Source of the DNA: Brassica napus
Lineage: Eukaryota > Streptophyta > Magnoliopsida > Brassicales > Brassicaceae
Assembly (NCBI RefSeq): GCF_020379485.1
Contig: NC_063452.1
Span: 39,558,208 to 39,622,207 of the forward strand
Reading direction: 5' to 3'
Length of the DNA: 64,000 nucleotides
Below, piece by piece: positions 1-10,978 of this stretch (positions are counted from its first letter, which is position 1; the number at the start of each line of letters is the position of its first letter). Made by a program: the position numbers and the translations under genes. The notes beneath the pieces are model-generated. The model saw only the letters and a program-made list of their open reading frames with translations. It was not told where the DNA came from and did not search any database.

Positions 1-1397
1 ACCTCAACCTCAACCTCACCGTGGACCGATGTAGAAGGAGTAGCCTCTGTATCGATCAAACCCTCAAAAATCTGAGTTGGCTTTTTGAACTTGCCAATGT
101 CCTTAATCGTTTGATCTTCCATGAACACAACATCTCTGCTCCTTATGAGCTTCTTCTCAACGGGATCATAAAATCTGTATCCCAACTCATCTTGACCATA
201 ACCGATGAACACACACTGCCGTGACTTTATCTCAAGCTTCGATCTATCAACTTTGGGAATATGAACAAATGCCTTACACCCAAAGACCCTCAAGTGACTA
301 TAAGAAACATCCTTACCAGTCCAAATCCTCTCTGGAATATCACCCTCCAATGGAGCACTTGGTGACAAATTCAGCACATGAACCACCGCGTTCAAAGCTT
401 CTGCCCAGAAAGTCATCGATAAACTTGAGCGTGAAATCAAACATCTCATCCTCTCAATAATAGTCCTGTTCATCCTTTTAGCCAACCCATTCAGTTGTGG
501 AGTATAAGGCGGCGTGTACTGATGCCTTATTCCATGCTCTTTGCAATAAGCATCAAATGGTCCAAGATACTCTCCACCATTATCGCTGCGGATACACTTC
601 AGCTTCTTCCCCATTTGTCTCTCAACCAATGCCACAAAATGCTTGAAATATTCCAGCACCTGATCCTTCGTCCTCATAGGAAATACCCACAACTTCCTTG
701 AATGATCACCAATGAAAGTCACAAAATATGATGCGCCGCCAAGAGATCTTGTCCTCATTGGACCACACACATCTGAATGTACCAAATCCAGTACTTCGGG
801 TTTCCTAGAAGGCGCATAAGACTTGAAAGATACCTTGTGTTGTTTTCCCGCAAGGTAATGCGAACACTTCTACAGGTGCAAACCAGAGATTCCTGGAATC
901 ACCTCATTCTTAGACAACACAGCCATTCCCTTCTCACTCATGTGACCGAGTCTCTTATGCCATAACTCCATGGCATTATCATTCTCCACCGCATTAACAA
1001 CATCTTTGGAGACCTTAGCCTGCATCCAATAGAAAGATGAAGACTTCTCACCTCGAGCCACAATCAAAGAACCCCGAGAGAGCTTCCATTTACCACCACA
1101 TTGCAAACTGAAATAACCCTCATCATCAAGTCTTCCCGTCGATATCAGATTCATCCTAATATCAGGAACATGCTTAACATCCTTAAGCACCAACCTAGTC
1201 CTAAGACTAGTCTTCAAGCATATATCGCCAATGCCAGCAACCTGAGCCATCTCATCATTTCCCATCTTCACAGAACCATAATTACCCGTAGTATAGGTAG
1301 AAAACAAATCCCGCTGTGATGTTGCATGAGTAGTAGCTCCACTATCAATCACCCAACTGGTGTCTTGGGCATGCGACATTAATGGCATCACCCTCAA
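1..1397 (-). pseudogene. copia pol part: protease, gag-pre-integrase, integrase (partial)
   Basis: Reading from 1397 leftwards, the frame shows the aspartic protease motif W-V-I-D-S-G-A-T, then the gag-pre-integrase motif L-W-H-K-R-L-G-H-M. A TAG at 870-872 interrupts it. Beyond the stop the same frame stays open to position 3 and encodes an integrase core: V-H-S-D-V-C-G-P entering the catalytic domain, then a second catalytic Asp in R-S-D-N-G-G-E-Y and the linker region towards RT. The frame differs by one base from the gag frame, so protease and gag are separated by a one-base indel around 1366-1374. Polyprotein of an LTR retrotransposon; not functional as it stands. Confidence 0.9.
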
Positions 1398-2226
1398 GAA
1401 GAATGAGAAACTGATCTTCAGTGACAGTCACCCGATCCACCTTTTCTTCTTGATTTCCTTGCTGCTTGTTTTTCAACTTCCAGCAATCCTTCTTCATGTG
1501 CCCTTTCTTGTGACAGAAATAGCACTCCATGTTAGCAAATTTATTAGATTTGCTTTTGCTCCTGTTCTTGTCTCTCTTGGGATCTCTACTCGAACTCCTC
1601 CCCTTTGACTCAGTAACAAAGACATCTGAACGCGAACTGCTAGCATTCGACAGTCTTCTTGCTTCCTCATTAAGAACAATGTTCTTTACTGAATCCATCG
1701 AAATAACACCTTCCGACGCGGAGTTACAAAGAGACATCCTGAAAACCTCCCAAAAATCCGGTAAAGTACCGAGAAACCACAGACCGTGAATCTCATCATC
1801 AAACTTAATGCCCATATCAGACAGCTTGTTGAGTAATCCCTGAAACGCATTTAAGTGATCCGTCATCGGAGTTCCCTCCTGATACCTTAGCTCAATCAAC
1901 TTCTTGATCATGTACATCTTGTTGTTTCCGGTCTTCCTAGCATACAACTGCTCCAGCTTCTTCCACAAAGAACGAGCATCCGTCTCAGTCTCAATATGAT
2001 GCAAAACATTATCATCTACCCACTGCCTTATCAGCCCACACACTTGGCGATGGAGCAGCTTCCACTCTTCATCCGTCTTCTTCTCAGGTTTCTTCTCCTC
2101 GAAGACTGGAACATGGAATTCTTTAACAAAGAGCAGATCCTCCATCTTGCCCTTCCATAGATGATAGTTGGCACCATTCAAGCTTATCATCCTGCCCATA
2201 TTCTCCATCATTCTCACAAGCAACAA
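1345..2226 (-). pseudogene. copia gag polyprotein (UBN2-type) with zinc knuckle
   Basis: This 293-residue frame begins near the primer-binding site, as gag does in copia elements. It contains the W-K-G-K-M-E-D-L type N-terminal gag motif, the L-W-K-K-L-E-Q-L-Y and L-N-A-F-Q-G-L-L segments of the gag UBN2-like domain (roughly residues 20-180), a basic Ser/Arg-rich stretch, and one CCHC zinc knuckle C-Y-F-C-H-K-K-G-H-M-K-K-D-C near residue 235. The frame ends at 1345 because of a one-base shift just before the protease. Gag packages the element RNA in cytoplasmic particles. Confidence 0.9.
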
Positions 2227-2265
2227 TAACCCGAAGTTATCAAACCCAAAGCTCTAAAACCAGAA

Positions 2266-2277
2266 GCTCTGATACCA
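2266..2277 (-). promoter_or_regulatory. primer-binding site of copia element 1
   Basis: The minus strand reads TGGTATCAGAGC, the standard match to the 3' end of initiator tRNA-Met that primes minus-strand synthesis in many copia elements. It lies three bases from the inner end of the LTR at 2281. Confidence 0.93.
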
Positions 2278-2280
2278 CTT

Positions 2281-3179
2281 TGTTGGGGAAAAATATGGAC
2301 ACACGACACGAGCGCAGCGGAATGTGATCGATCGTATTCCCCTGACCTTGTGTGAACCTGTGAGGAAAATACTTCGACGATAGCAGGATATAGTATAAGC
2401 AATAACTAAATGAGACACACTTTTTACGTGGAAAACCTCCTCGATGTGAGAAGGAAAAACCACGGGACCGTAGTCCACTCAACAATCCACTATATAAATG
2501 TATGTGAGTACAAACACGTCCTACCTGTTCAACAACCTGAACAGAACAGAGACTCAAGCTACAAAGAGCTACCTCCAACACAAGAACAACAACAACAAGA
2601 GAGTAACACAAAGCTTCAAAACCAGCAGCAACCAAACGACCTCAGATCACAAGGATTACGGAAACCAGAGACTAATCCCGCTGTACAAATCCAAGATACA
2701 CTAGTCAACAACACCTCTTCCAAATTTCAGCTCAATCAGAGAAGATCTCACCGTCGGATTTACCAAACACTCAAGACAGCACTGCTGAAGAACTGTGACG
2801 ACCAGCTTCACTAAACCCCAGACAACAGAAGATCCAACCATTAAAATCTAAATCCCTTCGTGAACCTTTAACCCACTGACTGAAGAAGCTTTCCACAAAA
2901 TATCAGTCCGATCAGGTTCCGTTTGACCCTCCAAATCTGCCTTGACAAACCCAGACGAAATTCTGCCTCCTTCCCTCTTTTCTCTCTTTTGTTTTTTTGA
3001 TTCTTGTAAGTCTCTGCATAAAAATTAGGACAAGAGACAATATATATGTGTCTCACTAACCCTAAGAACCTCCATGGCCCAATACTAATCTCATGGACTA
3101 ATACCAATGACCCAACTTTCAAGTTTGGTTATCACTAACCAAATCCAATGGGTTTTCTCCATCTAGAAGGAATCCAACA
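2281..3179 (-). repeat. 5' LTR of copia element 1 (899 bp)
   Basis: The inner edge is fixed by the primer-binding site. The plus-strand sequence begins TGTTGGGG and the other edge reads ATCCAACA at 3172-3179, so the LTR has inverted TGTTGG/CCAACA ends. It should contain the promoter and poly(A) signals of the element. The partner LTR lies outside the window, so the outer boundary rests only on the terminal TG...CA match. Several open frames inside it on both strands are not genes. Confidence 0.75.
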
Positions 3180-3891
3180 GATAATGGAATGCCCATGGAT
3201 CCACGACATGAGAGAAATATCCACCACCTTTCATCAGTAGTCAAGTTTTCTACTCTATGGGACATAAAGTACATTACCATGAAAACTCTCGTTCTCGCTA
3301 CCAAACGACTCTAAAAGGAAAGACTACAGTTTTATAGCAATTACAGAAGGCACTACTGGTGCTTCGTACCATATGTTGATCAGATCCATGATATACCACT
3401 GTGTGAAGGTGACACTAGTAAAAACCTGAAAGTAGGCTCCAAACTTCCCACTGCTCTAAGACAGAGGCTAATAGGTTTATTTCGGTCAAAATCAAACTGT
3501 TTTGTGTGATCCCATATAGACTTTCCCGGTATTGACCCAAAGTTATTAATGCACAAACTACAAGACGAAGCACATCATCAACCAACAAGGCAAAAATGCT
3601 CATCTTCGCTCCGAAGTTAGATCAAAGTCTAGTTAACATTATAACAAAATAATACTAATCCCAACAGAATCTCTTTTTACAATTGTGAATTACTTATTTT
3701 GGAGGATATCACTAAATTACTTTGCTAACCAGTTCCCATGAAGTTAATGGTACAATTGAAAAAGTTGAAATGATAAAATCTATTGAAATATTGACAGGGA
3801 CCCAAGGGAGATACTACAACTTGCGAAAACAAAGAATACTATGTAAAATGATGCTCAAATGATGATCTCCGTTCTTGAACGAGTAGATAAT
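3180..3891. other. intergenic, no gene seen
   Basis: About 710 bases between the copia LTR and the next retroelement. No ORF with recognisable protein similarity was found on either strand. The last five bases (ATAAT, 3887-3891) are the target duplication of the element that follows. Confidence 0.6.
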
Positions 3892-4405
3892 TGTTGGGTA
3901 TGGGCTTGGCCCTCCCAAAAGGCCCACAAGACAATTATCCAGACACATGATCACAACAAAGAAAGTCGGTTCGTCGACTCGCGAGCCGGTGATCGACTCA
4001 TCTTTAGACTGCTTTTGATCGGCGAGACGACCAACTGAAAGTCGTCGGCTCGATGACTCGAGTCAGCAGCGCGACACCTCGGCCCAACCGTTCGAGGAGG
4101 CCCGTCAGGACAGAGCACATTAGGTTAACGAGCATGTGTCTATAAAAGGAGGAGAAAAGGCAAAAATGAGGGGATCCGCAAATTACTACACTCGCTTTCG
4201 GCTAGATCTAGGGTTTAATATCTTACTTCTCGCCGACTTGTACGGTCCGACGAACCAGCTTTCGCCGGACTAATTCCTTTGTTCTCTCCCCCTTTTGTAA
4301 CACTGTTTCGACTCATTGATCTAATAAAACACGTCTTTGTCTTGACCCACCGACGAGAACTCGTCCTTTCTCTTTACTAGTTTATCGACAGTCTCGGTTC
4401 AAACA
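3892..4405 (+). repeat. 5' LTR of the LARD-like element
   Basis: 514 bp, TG...CA ends, followed directly by the primer-binding site. It contains a TATA-like TATAAAAG at 4141-4148 and an A/T-rich AATAAAACA signal near 4323, the expected promoter and polyadenylation parts. The matching copy is at 6658-7171. Confidence 0.95.
4141..4148 (+). promoter_or_regulatory. TATA box in the 5' LTR
   Basis: TATAAAAG, about 260 bp before the LTR end and repeated at 6907-6914 in the 3' LTR. Its position fits the R-region start of an LTR promoter. Confidence 0.6.
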
Positions 4406-4407
4406 GT

Positions 4408-4422
4408 TGGCGCCCACCGTGG
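4408..4422 (+). promoter_or_regulatory. primer-binding site of the LARD-like element
   Basis: TGGCGCCCACCGTGG begins two bases after the 5' LTR. This tRNA-complementary signature is typical of plant Ty3/gypsy elements and fixes the sense strand of the element as plus. Confidence 0.8.
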
Positions 4423-4714
4423 TTCGTGACCCTCAGAGTCCCCGACAGGTTCCGACTGCCTCTCGATAGACTTCTTCCTCTTTTTCTTCTCCTTCTTCTT
4501 CTTCTTCTTCGGAGGTTTATCAGATCCGGTACTCGCTTGGGTATCGATTGAAGCAGAAGAATCGGGAGCAGACCTTTTCTTCTTGTTACCGTCCGTCACC
4601 GACGGCTCGGTAGTCTCTCATTCAGAAGACTGCACGAGATCCTCCCTCGAGGACTCGATATTAATCGGGCCTACAGATGGTCTTGGGGAAATAGCAAGAG
4701 GGGGAGGCCCTGAA

Positions 4715-4845
4715 TGAGTCGTCTCACCAGGAGTCGTCCTACTAGGAGTCGTCTCACCAGGAGTCGTCTAGCTAGGAGTCGCCTTATTAGGAGTTGTCTC
4801 ACCAGGAGTCGTCCTACTAGGATTCGCCTAACCAGGAGTCGCAGA
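4715..4845. repeat. 15-bp tandem repeat, about 8.7 copies
   Basis: Consensus AGGAGTCGTCYYACY, imperfect. Its unit is a multiple of three, so on the minus strand it keeps one frame encoding Thr-Thr-Pro-Gly-type repeats, which suggests expansion while the antisense ORF was translated. Confidence 0.85.
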
Positions 4846-5264
4846 AGATGTCTTTTTCACTCCGCTCAGCTTCTTCTTGATTAGTGCACTCAAGTCCGCA
4901 AGTTCCTTCATTCCCCTAGCTGCGTTGATCACCTTTTTCTCGGCACGGTTGAATATCGAAAAGCGCCGCTTGTTGCCAATAATCAAAGGTGACAAATCGG
5001 ATCTCCAGTCCCCTGCAAAAGGACGACGAGTCAAATCCGGATAAAGGCCTCGAGTGAACAGACGTGAGCCAGGAAAACCATGTAATCGTGAAAAGGAAAC
5101 TTACTCTTCGAGATCCTGTCGATGGCTCTTCAAATCCTCTCAACGGTGATGTCTTTCCAGCTTACTTGAACACGCGACACGACGGCACGAGCGTTAGCAA
5201 TGAACTCTTCTGGATAGGAGGCCGAATCTGGGTGATCAACTGCAATCAAACGAAGACTCATCAG

Positions 5265-6074
5265 TCAGAAAACGAAAGGAAGAAACAGTCGGCAAGCTAA
5301 CGATAGTGCTCTACCGAGCTTATGGTTCCATAAAAATCGAAAGGAATAGCCGGGCGGCTCCTCAAAGGCAAAACCGTAAGATTTGACGTAAAAATAGAAG
5401 CGCTGCCAATTGGCCGTCCTGCTGGGGTGGTCAATAATAACATTGTAGTTTGGCCTCATCTGAATCGAGAACAATCCGTCCCCCATAGACTTGACGTAAG
5501 TCAGCTCTTCAAGAGTCCGCACGCTCATCGAGATATCGATCTCCGCCGCCATCACCATCAACGCTACCGAGATACGGAACACGCCATTCAAGAACTGACT
5601 CATCGCTGCGTCACGACGTCTCGCATAAGATGTGATGAGTCGAGGAATCGGAAACCAGAGCTTGGTCTCGCTCTGGAAGTATGACTCGTAGACACACTAA
5701 AACCCCAACGAAGGGGACCACGGCCTCTGAGACCTTGTCGGGATTAGGAAAGTCACTCCGACTCCTCCACACTCTTTCAGCAAAGCTTTCACGCTGGTAG
5801 GAGTTGAACGAGTCTCCTCGACGTTCTCCCACGTTAGTCCTTCCACGACAGGAGAACCCATCTGTCCCGGTGCCAAAGCTGGGAGAGCCTCGAAGATCCC
5901 TTCGGGGTGATAACAGCATGGAACGAAGTCAGGGAGAGAAGCCTCTCCTTCACTTGCCCCACCCTGACCGTCTCTCGCAATCAACGAAGCAGCCTCTCTC
6001 TCCTCGCGGAGTTGACGTGCCGATTCAGCAACGAGGACTCGCTGAGGCGTATCCATGTTCTCCGTATCCATCAT
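5265..6074 (-). pseudogene. antisense ORF resembling the 'putative gypsy type transposon' domain
   Basis: The minus-strand frame is open from an ATG at 6074 to 5265 except for one TAG at 5697-5699 (checked codon by codon across 5604-5697). The protein would be about 269 residues. After an acidic, Glu/Arg-rich N-terminus it contains L-W-F-P-I-P-R-L-I, G-L-F-S-I-Q-M-R, and N-W-Q-R-F-Y-F-Y-V-K-S. As remembered, this pattern is seen in the plant domain annotated 'putative gypsy type transposon' (PF04195). That domain sits in antisense or extra ORFs of Tat-lineage and non-autonomous gypsy elements. Orientation opposite to the element's primer-binding site is clear. Function unknown. Confidence 0.6.
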
Positions 6075-6644
6075 GGCTTAACGATGAATCGTCTCGAAGT
6101 CGGAGGGAGAATTCGACTCGACGACATGAGCATGACTCGATTCGGTCGCTCTCGCCATAGCCTTCCCTTTCTGTGCCCTGGAAAGCCTACCGCTACCGCC
6201 CGACGACATTCTCAAAGGACTAAGACTACAAAGTTAGAGAGAGAAGCGGAAAGCAAGAGAGAGAAAGTACCTGAACCGGATGAAGAGTGGAGAAAATGAG
6301 ACGCGAGGGGGGTATTTATAAGGGAAGGAGCGCATCGCACCCCGAGGCGTCATCATTAGGCCTAGATGGGCCTAGACCGGCCCATTTGGGCGCGTGAAGC
6401 TCACCACGACTCGCGACGTTTCGACTTCTCGAGGAAAACCAAGACCGGTTCGAATCGAGACCAACAGTCGAAATCAAAACCGGAAGAAACCGCCGGTCCA
6501 AATCGAATCGGTCAAATCACGGAGGGAGAATAAACGAGGTGCTCACACAGTCGAAGAATCAAGTGAGATCATAAACCTGGAACGATTGTCTTGCAAACCC
6601 TACTTCCAAATTCGCTGAGTCGGCTACGCTACTCACCAGCGAAC

Positions 6645-6653
6645 TTGGGGGAC
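6645..6653 (+). promoter_or_regulatory. polypurine tract of the LARD-like element
   Basis: TTGGGGGAC lies four bases before the 3' LTR at 6658, the expected position of the plus-strand primer. Confidence 0.65.
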
Positions 6654-6657
6654 TTAC

Positions 6658-7171
6658 TGTTGGGTATGGGCCGTGCCCTCCCAAAAGGCCCACAAGACAA
6701 TTATCCAGACACATGATCACAACAAAGAAAGTCGGCTCGTCGACTCGCGAGCCGGTGATCGACTCGGCTTTAGACTGCTTTTGATCGGCGAGACGACCAA
6801 CTGAAAGTCGTCGGCTCGATGACTCGAGTCAGCGGCCCGACACCTCGGCCCAACCGCTCGAGGAGGCCCGTCAGGACAGAGCACATTAGGTTAATGAGCA
6901 TGTGTCTATAAAAGGAGGAGAAAAGGCAACAAGGAGGGGATCCGCAAATTACTACACTCACTTTCGGCTAGATCTAGGGTTTAATATCTTACTTCTCGCT
7001 GACTTGTACGGTCCGACGAACCAGCTTTCGCCAGACTAATTCCTTTGTTCTCTCCCCCTTTTGTAATACTGTTTCGACTCATTGATCTAATAAAACACGT
7101 CTTTGTCTTGACCCACCGACGAGAACTCGTCCTTTCTCTTTACTAGTTTATCGACAGTCTCGGTTCAAACA
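6658..7171 (+). repeat. 3' LTR of the LARD-like element
   Basis: 514 bp, the same length as the 5' copy, with about 16 substitutions and no indel seen. It is followed by ATAAT (7172-7176), the second copy of the target duplication. Confidence 0.95.
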
Positions 7172-7254
7172 ATAATCAGATAAGATTTCCAATAACCCCA
7201 CATGCAATAAGTTGGTGTAAATGACGGTTCTTGGAAATGGTTTTATAGGTCAAT

Positions 7255-7359
7255 TATGATGAGGCTGCTAGGGTTATGTATGGTCCATTGGCGAGGGTTA
7301 ATTTCCCTCAGAAGTCTGTGTCTGATGTCACCAGTGGTTCGAGTCAGTCTGAGGTTTAA
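7255..7359 (+). pseudogene. DREB2-type AP2/ERF domain fragment
   Basis: A short open frame ending in TAA at 7357-7359 encodes Y-D-E-A-A-R-V-M-Y-G-P-L-A-R-V-N-F-P-Q, the end of an AP2/ERF DNA-binding domain. It is followed by D-V-T-S-G-S-S-Q-S-E-V. The tail after the domain is characteristic of the DREB2 subgroup of dehydration-responsive transcription factors rather than other ERFs. The first two thirds of the AP2 domain (the W-V-A-E-I-R strand region) is not found upstream, and the frame stops soon after the motif. This is a gene relic of about 105 bp. Whether the nearby LTR element inserted into a larger copy is not clear, because the 5' part is not on the other side of it either. Confidence 0.7.
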
Positions 7360-8290
7360 GGGATGTCAGGAATATCCATCTGAGCTTAACACCATTGCAT
7401 GCAGAAGCCGAAGTCTTAATATGTGCAGAGGAATGCAAAATTAATTTTTGACAACTAAAATGGCATTGGAGACGGACATCTCAGATTCGGTGAGATACTG
7501 AGATGGTGTCTATATCAGAAGACTTGCCTGCTTTCCTAATCCATTTGGAAGAATTTCAAAGATGTAGAAGTTTCTTTAACATTTTTGGCTTTTTGCAATC
7601 TCCAAAATTCTACGATTGAAAAATTCAGTAGCAAACAAGGTTACAGGAAGTCTAATGATTCATATTACATATGTTGTCAGCATAGATACAGAGTTTTCCA
7701 CCTTTGATTATTTGATTTATTAGTAAATTAATAATGTTAATATTAAAATATTTTATTAATTAATAGTATTATTAATTTACAGAAAATGTTTCTTTTTGAT
7801 TCATTTATTTAATATATGTTGTATTCAAAATAAAAAGAATACTTATTTCATGATGTATATAAGTATTAAATTTTATAAATTTAGCTTTTATATTATTATT
7901 TTAAAATTGTTTGGTGTATAGAAAATATATACAATAAAATGTAAATGTTTTATTATACGTAATATTTTAAATAGTATCAAAATATTTTGACTTTGTAAAA
8001 CATATAAAGATAGATTTCATTGTATATAACTTAACCATATAATGTTATAAACTTTATAAATATCATCGATTAATTTAAGACTTTAATGAGATCATATATA
8101 CATATTACTTTTTAAAAGTCAACATTTTAAATATTTTAAACTGGTGCAACTAAGAATTGGTATAATTTATTAATTTATAGACTTTACACTTTAAGTATCA
8201 CAAACATACATACATTTTTAGATTTATTCTGACAAAATAATATCAAATTATTTTAAAATGTTAAGAAAATAAAAATATACTTCATTTTGA

Positions 8291-8607
8291 AGATACATAA
8301 TAACAAAATTCTGGTGTGTAGCCGTTGCAAACTTTATTTATCCTACCAATTAGTTACAATTGTGTATAGTTGTGTGTGAAAGCGTATATATAACAAGGTA
8401 TATTTACATACCATTAGTTACATATATTACATACGATTTTTACAGTCATATATACTTTGTTGGTCATCAACTGATCATTAAGTGAGATATTTTGAAAATA
8501 TTTAGTTATGTATGGAAGTAATATACGTATTGGTAAGTAAATATTATGTAGATACATAATAACAAAATTCTGGTGTGTAGCTGTTACGAACTTTATTTTT
8601 CCTACCA
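8291..8607. repeat. 58-bp direct repeat, 259 bp apart
   Basis: 8291-8348 and 8550-8607 both read AGATACATAATAACAAAATT followed by CTGGTGTGTAGC and end TCCTACCA, with only a few differences. The sequence between holds no recognised gene. Confidence 0.85.
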
Positions 8608-8639
8608 GACATAATATTAGCTTCAAAACTCTAAAAAAA

Positions 8640-8756
8640 AACACTTGAAAATGTTGTTAACTGGATAAAACTTTCACAAATCAGACAAGAATAATGTTAG
8701 CCATCGATAAAATGGATTAGTCATCTAACAATAAAACTTGATTAATTTAAAAATCA

Positions 8757-8792
<36 letters not shown>

Positions 8793-9330
8793 TCATATGT
8801 TATCAAATAAGTTAACGGGCTAATAATGAAAGTAAGAAACCAATTAAAAAAATCAAGTAAATGTATGAACTTTTTGTATAGTTAAACTTCCGGTAATAAG
8901 ATATTTCTGCTATTTGATAGACTGGTTACAAATAACATAGAACATCTAAATCTTGTATTATTCGGATACACTGACAAATATACCAACATTATACTTTGTG
9001 GACATTGACTAAGAATAATATTGGCTAGCAATAAGATCAGTTAGCCGTCTAAAAATAAAGCTCATTGATTAATTCAAAAGATAAATATAAAGTATGATTA
9101 ATTGCTATGTTGTCAAATAAGTTAACTGGCTAACAATAAAACTAAAATAAATAATTCCCAAATACAAGTAAATATATGAACTTCATGTACATATGAATTC
9201 TTGTAACAAACTATTATAATATGTTTGCTATTTTATACATTGATTACAAATAACATAGTACATTTAAATTTTATGTTATCCGGCTACATCGACAAATATA
9301 TCAGCATCACATTCTGTGGAGAGAGTTCAT
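8640..9330. repeat. diverged tandem repeat, unit about 310-320 bp
   Basis: Landmarks recur in the same order: AAGAATAATRTTRGC at about 8688 and 9011; CAAATAAGTTAAC at about 8805 and 9114; AACATAGWACATYTAAAT at about 8934 and 9251, each with a nearly constant spacing. The copies are strongly diverged, so this is an old duplication, perhaps of a transposon end. Confidence 0.65.
8762..8789. repeat. (AT)n microsatellite
   Basis: Uninterrupted AT dinucleotides of about 14 units inside the diverged tandem repeat. Confidence 0.9.
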
Positions 9331-9968
9331 CATTGATCACTGTTAAGACCTGCAAATATTACTCTTTAAAAGATTTATTTTACACTTGGTTCTATAAGAT
9401 TGGATTAACGTATGGTTGGTTACAAATTAAAGTTAATTCAGTTAAATCCTTGTACTATTGTATTTTATTTAAATGCCTCTTAACTTCGATTAGTCAGCAC
9501 CAATTGTCATCAAGGGAGAAGAATGGTCGAAACGAAGTTCCACTGTTGTTCTCTCTCTTTTCTTTTTCAAGTTGATGATTAATTAAGTGAGATACACGTT
9601 AGTGAGAATAATGAACTTTGATCAAACTCTCAAGACTTTTCTCAGGTCTCTGATCCTCGTCTCCTTGAGTCTTTCTTTCTCCATAGATTAATACAAAATG
9701 GCCCCGAAGTTCGACACGGAGAAGATGCAGAAATCCAGAACTTCCTTAATAGCTGATGTGGTAAGGTAGAAGACGAGTTAAATAGAAAATCGGTTGAGGA
9801 CGAGCTGAATATTTTCATTTCCTTGTTTAGTTCTTTATGAAGGATTACAGTTGAAAAAAAAAGGAAGCTCGAGGTTAGAGAATCTAATAACATGGTATGA
9901 TTGTACAGTTAATGTAACTCTGTACTTATTATCAATGTCACTTTTTATATAAGACTAGATCGGTATAA

Positions 9969-10978
9969 TCCCCTATATATTATTTGAGAAACATTACAAC
10001 TTCTTTTTGTAGCCACGTGTCATCACTACGATGATTCTTAGAATCATTAGAGAAATATGTCGGTCTATCTAATTATATAATAAATTTTTATTTAAACTAA
10101 CCATAAATTTATTATTAATGTTCTTTATAATTTCCTTAAATAAAAATTACGGAATTGCCTAATGCGGCTAAAGTATATATGACAATTAATGATTTTGAAT
10201 AATAAAGATTTGATAAAAAATAGTGTATCTTCTATCATTTGTTTAATATTAAACTATTAAACTAAATTAAACAACCACAATAACCATATAATAAAAATTT
10301 AGATTTTTCTGTATATGTTGTATTTCGAATTTTTAAAAATGACTATAAATTACTAAAACTGTTAAAAATCTCACATTCCAATTTTGTGATTCATGGATTA
10401 AACTTTTTGTTATAACAAAACACAAATGATTACAAAATCATATAAGTAAAAAGTCAAATTTAATTAATTATTAAGAATGATATATATATATATATATTGT
10501 TTTAAACCATATCAAATACATAAATATTTTAGTTTCGGAATTTAATTTGAACAATTTTTTTTTATAAAAGCTTTGAATGAACATTGACAACTTAATTTTA
10601 AAAAAATTATAAATTACTAAAAGTATTAATCCCACAATGAAAATTTTATTATCAGTAATTTAAAGTTTTAATATAAAAGATACAAATGATAAAAAAAAAT
10701 CATATGAGTAGAAATAATCATTTAATATACATTAATATTTAAAATATAATATGTATGTTAATATCATTTAAAATTTAATTACATATCCTATCAAATAGAA
10801 AAAATATTGTTTGGATTAATAAAATTGATTTAATTATATGTTTGCACCAATTTAATTATATATGTTAGTTAATGACTTTAAATTATTCAATATATATTTA
10901 TCATGTAAAAATATAAAATATATATAATTATTTATATATATAATGTTTATTCCGCGCAAGGCGCTGATCTTAACCTAG
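9969..10978 (+). mobile_element. non-autonomous Helitron
   Basis: The left end is TCCCCTATATATTATTTGAG with an internal CCACGTGTCAT typical of Brassicaceae Helitrons. The right end is CTAG at 10975-10978, preceded by a GC-rich hairpin-like CCGCGCAAGGCGC about 15 bp upstream. The flanking host bases are A (9968) and T (10979), the canonical AT insertion point. There are no terminal inverted repeats, no target duplication and no Rep/helicase frame. It would be moved by rolling-circle replication proteins from an autonomous element. Confidence 0.82.

Larger units (their letters stand above)
1..3179 (-). mobile_element. Ty1/copia LTR retrotransposon 1 (5' half, truncated by window edge)
   Basis: Read on the minus strand the order is LTR (3179-2281), primer-binding site (2277-2266), gag with a CCHC knuckle, protease, gag-pre-integrase and integrase, which is the Ty1/copia order. 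The element runs off the left edge, so RT, RNase H and the second LTR are not visible. The coding part carries one single-base frameshift near 1366-1374 and one in-frame TAG at 870-872 but is otherwise open to position 3, so it is a recent yet defective copy. The motifs are those of the common plant copia type related to tobacco Tnt1. Target duplication cannot be checked here. Confidence 0.93.
4399..5034 (-). pseudogene. antisense ORF remnant, Lys-rich and TTP-repeat protein, inside the LARD-like element
   Basis: On the minus strand the frame of 5034-4828 and that of 4599-4399 are the same, with several stops between them. The first part holds a basic segment (A-L-I-K-K-K-L). The middle is the 15-bp repeat described separately, which encodes a Thr/Pro-rich T-T-P-G / T-P-S-R alternation. 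The end is a Lys-rich tract (P-P-K-K-K-K-K-K-E-K-K-K). This looks like the C-terminal, low-complexity tail of the antisense protein that begins at 6074. The stops indicate decay. No function can be assigned. Confidence 0.45.
3892..7171 (+). mobile_element. complete short non-autonomous LTR retrotransposon (LARD-like, probable Ty3/gypsy)
   Basis: Two 514-bp direct repeats, both starting TGTTGGGTATGGGC and ending GTTCAAACA, flank a 2.25-kb internal region. A 5-bp target duplication ATAAT lies at 3887-3891 and 7172-7176. A primer-binding site follows the left LTR and a purine tract precedes the right one, so the element runs on the plus strand. No gag, protease, RT or integrase frame is visible internally. 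The only coding-like content is antisense. The LTRs differ at about 16 positions by eye (about 3%), so the insertion is fairly recent. Elements of this kind depend on an autonomous partner for retrotransposition. Confidence 0.93.
7360..9968. other. AT-rich intergenic DNA with diverged repeats, no gene
   Basis: Very AT-rich, with no frame of recognisable protein similarity on either strand. It contains a 58-bp direct repeat (8291-8348 and 8550-8607), an AT dinucleotide run (8762-8789) and a diverged tandem repeat of roughly 310-320 bp between about 8640 and 9330, listed separately. Confidence 0.6.

Noticed and set aside
2240..2814. Overlapping open frames on both strands, up to 134 codons
   Set aside because: They lie inside the copia LTR, have no family resemblance and overlap in opposite directions.
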